DNA of 14,853 nucleotides from contig CAYORM010000071.1 in assembly GCA_964406375.1 (NCBI GenBank), forward strand, positions 1 to 14,853. Direction: 5' to 3'. This document shows, one piece after another, positions 6,047 to 12,906 of the stretch (positions within the stretch are counted from its first letter, which is position 1; every line of letters starts with the position of its first letter). The DNA comes from CAYORM01 sp964406375. Its GTDB lineage: Bacteria > Pseudomonadota > Alphaproteobacteria > DSM-16000 > Inquilinaceae. Below the pieces are notes generated by a model. That model saw only the letters and a program-made list of their open reading frames with translations, was not told where the DNA came from and ran no database searches. The translations under genes and the position numbers were made by a program.

Positions 6047-6756
6047 CCGCGAACCGTCTCCACGAGATCCATCAGCCGGCCGATATCGGTCACCAGCAGG
6101 TGATCCTGCTTGCGGATGACGAGCCCGTCGCGCGACAGCTCGCCGAGGACCCGCGCGACGGTCTCCCGCGTCGTGCTGACCCGCGTCGCGATGTCGTGAT
6201 GAACCGGGATCGGCGCGATGACCGCGGTCATGTCGTCCCGGATGCCGGGCCGCGCGAGACGGAGGATCTCGCCATGGACCCGGTTGTTGGCGGCGAGCGT
6301 CGAGAGGTCGACGATCCGCTCGGTCGACCGCCGCACCATGCCGGCGAGGTGCCGCATCATCGCCAACGCGAGCGCCGGGGTCTCGATCACGAGCCGGCAG
6401 AAGGTCGCCGCGGCGCAGAGTGCCACCGTGCAGTCGGTCAGCGCCACCACATCGGCCGAGCGCAGCGCCCCGTCGATGGCGGCGAGCTCACCGAAGACGC
6501 TGCCCGGCTCGAGATCGTCGAAACTGACCTCGCGCCCCGAGGCCGAGAAGACGACGACACGCACCCGGCCCTCGAGCAGGAAGAAGACATCCTGCGCCTC
6601 GTCCGCGCGATCGATGATCTGCCTGTCACGGGGATAGCGCTGGAAGCGGCAGTGGCGCACCAGCTCCGCCTTCGCCTCGGCCGGGGCGCCGGCCAGCAGG
6701 TGGACGCCGTCGAGCGTCCGCCGCTCCTGTCCTCGCCCGTCCTGTTCGATCGCCAT
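6040..6756 (-). CDS. Crp/Fnr-family transcriptional regulator
   Basis: A 238-residue regulator with an N-terminal cyclic-nucleotide-binding-type beta-barrel (about 18-125) and a C-terminal winged helix-turn-helix (about 155-232). In the barrel, GSVFGELAAIDGALRSADVV at 85-104 keeps the Glu90 and Arg99-Ser100 positions that bind cyclic nucleotide phosphate in Crp. The recognition helix region is VSTTRETVARVLGELSRDGL (193-212). The N-terminal cysteine cluster of an Fnr iron-sulfur sensor is missing, so it is not a classic Fnr. The ligand is not certain. I chose ATG 6754-6756 because AGGAGG stands seven bases upstream on the minus strand. An open frame to a GTG at 6858 adds residues that overlap the promoter region. 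The gene is convergent with the glycosyltransferase and divergent from the MCE operon, which makes the operon or its own promoter a plausible target. Confidence 0.9.
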   Translation of the reverse strand: MAIEQDGRGQERRTLDGVHLLAGAPAEAKAELVRHCRFQRYPRDRQIIDRADEAQDVFFLLEGRVRVVVFSASGREVSFDDLEPGSVFGELAAIDGALRSADVVALTDCTVALCAAATFCRLVIETPALALAMMRHLAGMVRRSTERIVDLSTLAANNRVHGEILRLARPGIRDDMTAVIAPIPVHHDIATRVSTTRETVARVLGELSRDGLVIRKQDHLLVTDIGRLMDLVETVRGE

Positions 6757-6791
6757 CCCGCGACCTCCTCGCGATCCGCCGGGCCGTTGCC

Positions 6792-6821
6792 AGTCTAAGC
6801 GCGGCCGTCCCGCCGTTCCAA
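6792..6821 (-). promoter_or_regulatory. candidate sigma-70 promoter for the Crp/Fnr gene
   Basis: Reading the minus strand, TTGGAA (6821-6816) and TAGACT (6797-6792) are separated by 18 bases. Each matches four of six consensus positions. Transcription would start near 6785, leaving a leader of about 29 bases with the AGGAGG ribosome site. The geometry is good but the hexamers are modest. Confidence 0.42.
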
Positions 6822-6860
6822 CCGGGCAGACCGCATCGGCGTGCTTTTCTTCTGTCACGC

Positions 6861-6887
6861 ATTCGTTCTGAATCCCATGGAACGAAT
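6861..6887. promoter_or_regulatory. inverted repeat ATTCGTTC-N11-GAACGAAT, possible operator
   Basis: There are perfect 8-base arms (6861-6868 and 6880-6887) with an 11-base spacer, in the 164-base divergent region between the Crp/Fnr gene and the MCE operon. The sequence is much more AT-rich than its surroundings. It is not the Crp (TGTGA-N6-TCACA) or Fnr (TTGAT-N4-ATCAA) consensus. It lies 34 bases before the proposed mlaE start and about 40 bases upstream of the Crp/Fnr -35, so it could control either gene. It could also fold as an RNA hairpin in the mlaE leader. Confidence 0.5.
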
Positions 6888-6920
6888 CTTCTCGGGCGTT
6901 GCTCCTTCCGAGCGACCATC

Positions 6921-8108
6921 ATGTCCAAGTTGGAGGGGTGCGCGATCACGACGACAGCGATGCAGCAGGAGAGCGGCCGCCCACCGCGGGGGCCCGCGGG
7001 GGATCCTCCGGCCTGGGAATGGCGGGAGGGTGGCGCCGTCCTGCGCCTGTCGGGCGAGTGGCGGTCTCGCCGCACCCCGCCCGCAGCACCGGATACGCCG
7101 CCCTCCGGCACGCCGGCACGTCTCACCTTCGACACGAGCGCCGTGACCGGTTGGGACAGCTCGCTCGCCATCTTCGTCGCGGCGGCCGTGCGATCGGTGA
7201 CGGCGGCGGGCGGCACGGTGGATGCCTCCGGTCTGCCGGCGCCGTTGCGCGGCCTTCTCGATCTCGTTGCGAGTGCCCCGCCGCCGCCGCAGCGCGGCGC
7301 GCCGCCCCCGCGCCACGGCGCGGTGACGCGTCTCGGCGAGGCGGCGATCCGGACGGTACGACGGACGCTGGCGGTCACCACCTTCCTCGGTGAGACCACG
7401 ATCCGCGCCGTCGCGACGCTGCGCCGTCGCAGCCAGATCCGACGGATCGACGTGCTGACGCTGATGCGCGACGCCGGCGCCGCCGCGCTGCCGATCGTCA
7501 CCATCGTCAATGTGCTGGTCGGCGGCATCCTCGCCTTCGTCGGTGCGGTCCAGCTCCAGCAATTCGGCGCCGGTCTGCTCGTCGCCGATCTCGTCGGCAT
7601 CGCCATGGCGCGCGAGATGGCGGCGGTGATGACGGCGATCGTCATGGCGGGGCGGACCGGCGGCGCCTATGCCGCGCACCTTGCTACCATGCAGGGCAAT
7701 GAGGAGATCGACGCCTTCACCACCTTCGGTGTCTCTCCCATCGAGCACCTCGTCGTGCCGCGCGTGCTGGCGCTGACGCTGATGATGCCGCTGCTCTACG
7801 CCTATGGCTGCGCGGTGGGGCTGATCGGCGGGATGATGGTGGGCGTGGCGGTGCTCGACCTGACGCCGATCGCCTATGTCGAAGAGACCCGCGCCGCCGT
7901 CGATGCGACGGAGTTCGTGATCGGCTTCATCAAGAGCGCCACCTTCGGTGCGCTCGTCGCCGTCGCCGGATGCTATCTCGGCCTCGGCGCCGGGCGCAGC
8001 GCCGCCGATGTCGGCCGCGCCGCCACCTCGGCCGTCGTCGCCGGCATCATCGGCATCATCGCCCTCGACGCCATCTTCGCCGTCGTCACCCATTTCGCGG
8101 GAATCTGA
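6921..8108 (+). CDS. mlaE: MlaE-type ABC permease with N-terminal STAS domain
   Basis: The inner-membrane permease of an MCE phospholipid transporter. From ATG 6921 it has 395 residues, about 130 more than E. coli MlaE, because a STAS domain is fused at the N-terminus (about 31-118: AWEWREGGAVLRLSGEW, then FDTSAVTGWDSSLAIFV). In E. coli the STAS function is a separate protein, MlaB. The permease domain (about 150-393) is typical: VTIVNVLVGGILAFVGAVQL at 193-212, MAREMAAVMTAIVMAGRTG at 229-247 and HLATMQGNEEIDAF at 253-266, followed by hydrophobic helices at about 281-315, 340-356 and 370-392. A Pro-rich stretch (119-131) joins the two. The start is uncertain: ATG 6921 has a poor ribosome site, and ATG 6960 is also in frame. 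The stop is one base before mlaF, implying translational coupling. Confidence 0.93.
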   Translation: MSKLEGCAITTTAMQQESGRPPRGPAGDPPAWEWREGGAVLRLSGEWRSRRTPPAAPDTPPSGTPARLTFDTSAVTGWDSSLAIFVAAAVRSVTAAGGTVDASGLPAPLRGLLDLVASAPPPPQRGAPPPRHGAVTRLGEAAIRTVRRTLAVTTFLGETTIRAVATLRRRSQIRRIDVLTLMRDAGAAALPIVTIVNVLVGGILAFVGAVQLQQFGAGLLVADLVGIAMAREMAAVMTAIVMAGRTGGAYAAHLATMQGNEEIDAFTTFGVSPIEHLVVPRVLALTLMMPLLYAYGCAVGLIGGMMVGVAVLDLTPIAYVEETRAAVDATEFVIGFIKSATFGALVAVAGCYLGLGAGRSAADVGRAATSAVVAGIIGIIALDAIFAVVTHFAGI

Positions 8109-8109
8109 G

Positions 8110-8892
8110 ATGGCGGCGGAGAGCAAGGCCAGGATCGAGGTCGATCGGCTGACGATGCGCTTCGGCCAGCGCCTCGTGCAGCGCGACATCTCCTTCGACG
8201 TGGCGCGCGGATCGATCTTCGCCATCATGGGTGGCAGCGGCTGCGGCAAGAGCACGCTGCTGAAACACCTGATCGGGCTGATCCGCCCGGCGGAGGGGGA
8301 GGTGCGCTACGATGGGGAGTCCTTCTGGGCAGTGGAGGAGCAGCGTCGTGCGGCAATCGGCCGGCGGTTCGGCATCCTGTTCCAGAACGGCGCTCTGTGG
8401 AGTTCGATGAGCGTCGCGGAGAATGTGGCGCTGCCGATGGAGCTGTTCCTCGATCTCGACCGCAAGACGATCGAGCAGCTCGTCGCCTTCAAGCTGGCGC
8501 TGGTCGGGCTCGCCGGGTTCGGCGACTTCATGCCCTCGGCACTGTCGGGCGGCATGCGGAAACGGGCGGGGCTCGCCAGGGCGCTCGCCCTCGAACCCGA
8601 CATCCTGTTCCTCGACGAGCCTTCGGCCGGGCTCGACCCGGTGACCTCGCGCCGGCTCGACGACCTCATCCTGCGGCTGCGCGACGGGCTCGGCGCCACC
8701 GTGGTGATCGTGTCCCACGAGCTCGCCAGTCTTTTCACCATCGCCGATGACGGAATCTTCCTCGACGCCGAGAGCAAGGTCCCGATCGGCCGCGGCAGCC
8801 CGCGCAGGCTGCTGGATGATCCGACAACCCACCCGACCGTGCGGGCGTTTCTGACCCGCGGCGGAACGACTTCGAGGGCGACGACGGCATGA
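8110..8892 (+). CDS. mlaF: MlaF-type ABC transporter ATP-binding protein
   Basis: The cytosolic ATPase that drives the MCE transporter by pairing with the STAS-MlaE permease. The 260 residues hold all ABC motifs: Walker A GGSGCGKST at 41-49, Q-loop Q92 (ILFQNGALW), signature LSGGMRKRAGLARAL at 145-159, Walker B ILFLDEP at 165-171, and switch His203 in VIVSHEL. The SGGMRKR form of the signature and the GALWSSMSVAENV segment (94-106) are characteristic of MlaF-type ATPases. The start at 8110 is one base after the mlaE stop. An open frame from 7948 is longer but only overlaps mlaE. The C-terminal ATG overlaps the next gene by four bases (ATGA). No key residue is missing. Confidence 0.96.
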   Translation: MAAESKARIEVDRLTMRFGQRLVQRDISFDVARGSIFAIMGGSGCGKSTLLKHLIGLIRPAEGEVRYDGESFWAVEEQRRAAIGRRFGILFQNGALWSSMSVAENVALPMELFLDLDRKTIEQLVAFKLALVGLAGFGDFMPSALSGGMRKRAGLARALALEPDILFLDEPSAGLDPVTSRRLDDLILRLRDGLGATVVIVSHELASLFTIADDGIFLDAESKVPIGRGSPRRLLDDPTTHPTVRAFLTRGGTTSRATTA

Positions 8893-9860
8893 GAGAGACG
8901 CGTCAAGCGACCATCGTCGGCCTGTTCATCATCGGAGCGATCCTCCTCATCACCGGCGCGGTCCTGCTGTTCAGCGGTCCGTCGCTGCTCGCCCAGCCGA
9001 TCCGCGTCGTCACCTTCTTCGAGGGCTCGGTGGCGGGGCTGGAATCCGGTGCGCCCGTGACCTATCGCGGCGTCAAGGTCGGCTCGGTCTCCCGCATCGC
9101 CATCCTGGTGTCACCGACCGAACGTGAACCAACGATCCCGGTCTATCTCGAACTGTTCCCGAGCCAGCTGATGGCGGAGGGCGGCGGGCTCGGCGGCGTC
9201 TCGAGCGACGATGTCGGTCCGCTGGTCGAGCAGGGGCTGCGCACGCAGCTCGCGGCGCAGAGCATCATCACCGGTCAGATGCGGGTCGAGCTCGACTTCA
9301 TGCCTGACGCGCCCAGGGTGTTCGTCGGCGCCGATCCCAGCGTGCCGGAGATCCCGGCCGTGAAATCGGACCTTCAGGCGTTGCGCGAGGAGATCCGCGG
9401 CCTGGACCTGCGGGGCCTGACCTCCTCCGCGCAATCGGCCCTCACCGCGATCAATGATCTCGCGGCCGCGGTCCAAGGCGAGGTCGGCACCCTGAGTGGC
9501 AGCGTCGATGGCGTCGCCCGATCGGCCGAGCGGGCCATCGGCGAGATCGAGGAGACGGTCGCGGCGCTGCGTGTCGATCTCGACGACACCCTCGCATCGA
9601 TCCGCTCCCTCGCCGAGACGACAGAAGAGCAGATCGCGGCGCGCGGCAGCGAGCTGTCCTCGGCGATCACGGCGATCGAAGGTCTGGCGGCCGGCGTCAA
9701 CGCGGCGTCCGGCAGTCTCAGCTCCATGCTCGATCCGCGCTCGTCCCTGCGCACCGATCTCGACGCCACACTCCGCGACCTCGCGGTCGCGGCGGGCGCG
9801 CTGCGGTCCTTCGCCCTGCAGCTCGACCGCAATCCCAGCGCAATCATCACAGGGAGATAG
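8889..9860 (+). CDS. mlaD: MCE domain protein, long MlaD-like subunit
   Basis: The membrane-anchored periplasmic MCE subunit that forms the lipid-conducting ring. It has 323 residues against about 180 for E. coli MlaD. One N-terminal transmembrane helix (about 8-29) precedes the MCE domain (about 38-140), which has the VTFFEGSVAGLESGAPVTYR segment (41-60) and GVKVGSVSRI (61-70). Residues about 155-310 are predicted alpha-helical and coiled-coil-like, rich in Ala, Glu, Ser and Asp, and end in a LDRNPSAIITGR motif typical of longer MCE proteins such as PqiB. A coiled-coil extension of this kind could stack into a tube reaching toward the outer membrane, as suggested for other MCE proteins. Its ATG overlaps the mlaF stop (ATGA). 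I use the symbol mlaD for the operon position; the length is closer to a PqiB-like hybrid. Confidence 0.9.
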   Translation: MRETRQATIVGLFIIGAILLITGAVLLFSGPSLLAQPIRVVTFFEGSVAGLESGAPVTYRGVKVGSVSRIAILVSPTEREPTIPVYLELFPSQLMAEGGGLGGVSSDDVGPLVEQGLRTQLAAQSIITGQMRVELDFMPDAPRVFVGADPSVPEIPAVKSDLQALREEIRGLDLRGLTSSAQSALTAINDLAAAVQGEVGTLSGSVDGVARSAERAIGEIEETVAALRVDLDDTLASIRSLAETTEEQIAARGSELSSAITAIEGLAAGVNAASGSLSSMLDPRSSLRTDLDATLRDLAVAAGALRSFALQLDRNPSAIITGR

Positions 9861-9865
9861 CCGCC

Positions 9866-10459
9866 ATGGCCCAGACCTTCCGCCCCGCCGCGGTGGGGCG
9901 TGCCGCAGTGATCGCCGCTGCTGCCCTGCTCGGCGCCTGTTCCTTCCTGTCATCCTCGACGCCGCCGAAGCTTTATGTGCTGGGCGATCCCGCATCGGCC
10001 GCCACGGCGAGCGAGGAGCGTGGCCGCCCGCTGCTGGTCCGTACCGTCACCATCCCGGAGTATCTCGACAACCGGGACATCATGATCCGCAGCGGCGACA
10101 ATGTGCTGACGGTCAGCGAGACCGGGCAATGGGGCGAGCGGCTGTCGGTCGGTATCACCCGCGGCCTCGTCACGGCGCTCGCGACACGGACCGAACGGCC
10201 GGTGCTCGCCAATGATTCGGATCGGGCGGGCCGGGCGCAGGACCTGATCATCGATATCGAGACCTTCGATGTGCGGGCGGACGGATCGGTCGTCCTGGTG
10301 GCGCGCTGGCAGGTCTACGATCCCGATCGCCGCCGGACGGTCGCCAGTGAGCGCGTCGTGCTCGATGACCGTGCGGCCACACTCGCCGATGAGGACGTCG
10401 TCGGCGCGATGAGCCGGCTCATCGGGCGGCTCGCCGACGGCATCGCCGCGAAGGTGTGA
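9866..10459 (+). CDS. PqiC/YmbA-like ABC transport auxiliary lipoprotein
   Basis: A 197-residue lipoprotein. Its signal peptide (1-24) ends in a lipobox LLGAC with lipidated Cys25, and Ser26 at +2 suggests outer-membrane sorting. The mature domain matches the PqiC/YmbA (DUF330) type: PPKLYVLG (33-40), VTIPEYLDNRDIMIR (61-75) and SETGQWGERLSVGITRGL (84-101). In E. coli, PqiC partners PqiB in a trans-envelope MCE system, so this protein probably docks the MCE tube to the outer membrane. AGGGAG at 9851-9856, nine bases before ATG 9866, overlaps the end of the MCE gene, and only five bases separate the two. It is the last gene of the operon and ends four bases from the convergent recG stop. MlaC and MlaA, the usual partners in the Mla system, are absent here. 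Confidence 0.88.
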   Translation: MAQTFRPAAVGRAAVIAAAALLGACSFLSSSTPPKLYVLGDPASAATASEERGRPLLVRTVTIPEYLDNRDIMIRSGDNVLTVSETGQWGERLSVGITRGLVTALATRTERPVLANDSDRAGRAQDLIIDIETFDVRADGSVVLVARWQVYDPDRRRTVASERVVLDDRAATLADEDVVGAMSRLIGRLADGIAAKV

Positions 10460-10463
10460 GGGA

Positions 10464-12542
10464 TCAGCCGGAGCGCAGATAGCGTACGGCCGCGTCGCGC
10501 TCGAACAGGTAAAGGAGGGTTCGCAGCGCCTGGCCGCGAGCGGTTTCGAGTTCGGGGTCGCGGCTGATGACTAGGGCCGCGTCGTCGCGCGCCGCGGCCA
10601 GCAGCTCGCCATGGATGATGGGATCGGCGATGCGGAATTCCGGCAGACCGCTCTGGCGGGTGCCCAGCACCTCGCCCGGGCCGCGCAGCCGCAGATCCTC
10701 CTCCGCGATGACGAACCCGTCCTCGGTCATGCGCATCGTCTTCAGCCGTGCCTTCGCGGCCTCGCTCAGCGGCCCGGCGTAGAGCAGGATGCAGACGGAC
10801 GCGCCGCAGCCGCGCCCGACCCGGCCACGCAGCTGGTGGAGCTGGGCGAGGCCGAAACGCTCGGCATGCTCCACTACCATCAGTGTCGCCGCCGGGACGT
10901 CAACGCCGACCTCGATGACGGTGGTGGCGACCAAGAGGTCGAGCCCGTCGCCGGCGAAGGCGGCCATCACCCGGTCGCGCTCCTCGCTCTTCATCCGGCC
11001 ATGGATCAGCCCGACCCGGTCGCCGAAGCGGGCACGCAGCATTGCATGCCGCTCGGTGACGGCGGCGACGTCGCTCGCCTCCTGCTCCTCGACCAGCGGG
11101 CAGACCCAATACGCCTTCGCACCCTCTGCGAGGCGGCGAGCGAGCGCCTCAACGACCTCGCCCAGCCGCTCGACCGGGATGGTCCGCGTGTCGACCGGCG
11201 TGCGCCCGGGCGGCTTCTCGGTCAGCCGGGACACCTCCATGTCGCCATAGGCGGTGAGCTGCAGGGTGCGCGGAATGGGCGTCGCGGTCATCACCAGCAC
11301 ATCGACGCCGCGCCCCTTGTCGGTGATGGCAAGACGCTGATGGACGCCGAAGCGGTGCTGCTCGTCGATCACCGCCACCGCTAGGTCGTGAAAGGCGACC
11401 TCCTCCTGGAACAGCGCATGCGTGCCGATGATGATAGGGATTGAGCCTTCGGCCAGCCGTTCCAGCAGCGCCGTCCGGGTCCGCCCCTTGTCGCGGCCGG
11501 TCAGGATCGCCGGCTCGATCCCCGCCGGCGCCACCAGCCGCGCGATCGTCGCATGGTGCTGGCGGGCGAGGATCTCGGTGGGGGCGACGAGTGCCGCCTG
11601 CCGGCCGGCCTCGACCGCGGCCAGCATCGCCATGACGGCGACGATCGTCTTGCCGCTGCCGACATCGCCCTGCAGCAGCCGCAGCATGCGCAAGGGCGCC
11701 GCCATGTCGGCCTCGATCTCGGCCAGCGCCATCCGCTGGGCGCCGGTCAGCGCGAAGGGCAGCGCCGTCTCGACGGCCCGCCGCAAGCGCCCGTCGCCGC
11801 GCGTCGGCCGGCCGGGTCGACGGCGCTGGCCCGCGCGGATCAGACCGAGGGCGAGCTGCGAGGCGAGCAGCTCGTCATAGGCCAGGCGCTGACGCGCGGG
11901 GGCGAGCGCCGACAGATCGGCATCCTCCCGCGGCGCATGGGCCGCATCGAGCGCCGCGCGGAACCCCGTCCAGCCGCGGCGGGCGAGCCAGGCCGGATCC
12001 TGCCATTCCGGCAGCGCCGGCACCCGCTCGAGGGCCGCCGCGACCGCCTTGGCCAGGGTCTTGGGGGCGAGGCCGGCGGTCAATGGATGCACCGGCTCGA
12101 CCGTCGCGACGGAGGCGATGTCGTCCGGCTCGGCGATACGGTCGGGATGTGACATCTGCAGGGCGCCCTGGAACTGTTCGATCCGGCCGCTCACCACCCG
12201 GACCGCGCCGGTCGGCAGCATGCGCGCGAGCCACTCGGCCCGCGGGTGGAACCAGACGAGATCGATCGTCCCGGCGGCGTCGGAGGCGCGGATGCGGTAG
12301 GGGCCGCGACCGGCACCGGGCATGTGGCCGTCGATGCGCAGCACCATCGTGGCGATGCGGCCGGGTGTCGCGGTCGCCGTCGTGACGATCTCCCGGCGGT
12401 CGACGAGACCGACCGGCAGGTGCCAGACGAGGTCGATCACCCGCGGCCCGGCGAGCTTCGTGACCAGCCGGGCATGGCGCGGGCCGATGCCGGGAAGGCT
12501 GTCGACGGGGGCAAAAAGCGGGAACAGGATTTGCGGGCGCAA
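10464..12542 (-). CDS. recG: ATP-dependent DNA helicase RecG
   Basis: RecG remodels stalled replication forks and branched recombination intermediates in the cytosol. The 692 residues match family length. The N-terminal part (about 1-170) is the wedge/OB-fold region, containing SLPGIGPRHARL (15-26) and the DRREIV segment (48-53). The SF2 helicase core follows, with Walker A GDVGSGKT at 292-299, a DEQH box at 393-396 (IDEQHRFGV), TATPIPRTL (419-427), and GRVGRG near the C-terminal third. The start is TTG 12542, because MRPQILFPLFAPV is the conserved alphaproteobacterial beginning and no ATG is better placed. The ribosome site is weak and a TATAGA sequence lies just eight bases upstream, so a leaderless or poorly translated start is possible. 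The gene is divergent from sdhE (64-base gap) and convergent with the PqiC-like gene (4-base gap). Confidence 0.96.
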   Translation of the reverse strand: MRPQILFPLFAPVDSLPGIGPRHARLVTKLAGPRVIDLVWHLPVGLVDRREIVTTATATPGRIATMVLRIDGHMPGAGRGPYRIRASDAAGTIDLVWFHPRAEWLARMLPTGAVRVVSGRIEQFQGALQMSHPDRIAEPDDIASVATVEPVHPLTAGLAPKTLAKAVAAALERVPALPEWQDPAWLARRGWTGFRAALDAAHAPREDADLSALAPARQRLAYDELLASQLALGLIRAGQRRRPGRPTRGDGRLRRAVETALPFALTGAQRMALAEIEADMAAPLRMLRLLQGDVGSGKTIVAVMAMLAAVEAGRQAALVAPTEILARQHHATIARLVAPAGIEPAILTGRDKGRTRTALLERLAEGSIPIIIGTHALFQEEVAFHDLAVAVIDEQHRFGVHQRLAITDKGRGVDVLVMTATPIPRTLQLTAYGDMEVSRLTEKPPGRTPVDTRTIPVERLGEVVEALARRLAEGAKAYWVCPLVEEQEASDVAAVTERHAMLRARFGDRVGLIHGRMKSEERDRVMAAFAGDGLDLLVATTVIEVGVDVPAATLMVVEHAERFGLAQLHQLRGRVGRGCGASVCILLYAGPLSEAAKARLKTMRMTEDGFVIAEEDLRLRGPGEVLGTRQSGLPEFRIADPIIHGELLAAARDDAALVISRDPELETARGQALRTLLYLFERDAAVRYLRSG

Positions 12543-12558
12543 GGCGAAGGTCTATATC
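12531..12558 (+). promoter_or_regulatory. candidate promoter for sdhE-mfd
   Basis: TTGCGG (12531-12536), a 16-base spacer and TATATC (12553-12558) give a weak sigma-70-type match. Transcription would start near 12565, about 40 bases before sdhE. The -35 lies inside the first codons of recG on the other strand. TATAGA on the minus strand (12556-12551) could likewise serve recG. Confidence is low because the hexamers are poor. Confidence 0.3.
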
Positions 12559-12606
12559 CACGCGCGTTGTCGAAGGCCGCGAAGCGCATCTCCGAAGCCG
12601 TCCATC

Positions 12607-12906
12607 ATGCACGATACGACCGAAGACGGTGCCGTGGCGACACGGCGCCGACGACTGCGTTTCCGTTCCTGGCACAGGGGAACCCGTGAAGCGGACCTCC
12701 TGTTGGGAGGGTTCGCGGATGCCCATATCGAGGGCTTCGATTCTGCCGATCTCGCTGCCTACGAGCGGCTGCTCGAGAACCCCGATCCCGATCTGTGGGA
12801 CTGGATCACCGGTCGCGCCCCGGTGCCGGCCGAAGAGGATGGACGCGTGATGCGGATGCTGATCGATCACTGCCGGCGTCACGGACCCGGTGGGGTCGCG
12901 GGGTGA
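12607..12906 (+). CDS. sdhE: succinate dehydrogenase assembly factor SdhE
   Basis: SdhE promotes covalent attachment of FAD to the SdhA flavoprotein. The 99 residues match the family, and the RGxxE motif needed for flavinylation is present at R24-G-T-R-E28, following an Arg-rich start (RRRRLRFRSWH). The family signature AYERLLENPDPDLWDWITG is at 51-69. ATG 12607 gives the expected length, although no strong ribosome site precedes it. A much longer open frame from 12322 covers only the antisense of recG. It is cytosolic, with no signal peptide. The stop TGA (12904-12906) overlaps the mfd ATG by one base, so mfd translation is probably coupled to it. recG, divergent on the other side, completes a cluster seen in other alphaproteobacteria. 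Confidence 0.95.
   Translation: MHDTTEDGAVATRRRRLRFRSWHRGTREADLLLGGFADAHIEGFDSADLAAYERLLENPDPDLWDWITGRAPVPAEEDGRVMRMLIDHCRRHGPGGVAG

Noticed and set aside
5602..6798. 398-residue plus-strand open frame
   Set aside because: It runs across the 3' end of the glycosyltransferase and the antisense of the Crp/Fnr gene. High GC leaves such frames open, and the product is Arg-rich with no domain.
6855..8255. 466-residue minus-strand open frame opposite mlaE and mlaF
   Set aside because: The product is His/Asp/Arg-rich low-complexity sequence, typical of antisense translation of a GC-rich membrane protein gene.
10611..11384. 257-residue plus-strand open frame opposite recG
   Set aside because: It is antisense to the RecG helicase motifs, and the product has no recognisable feature.
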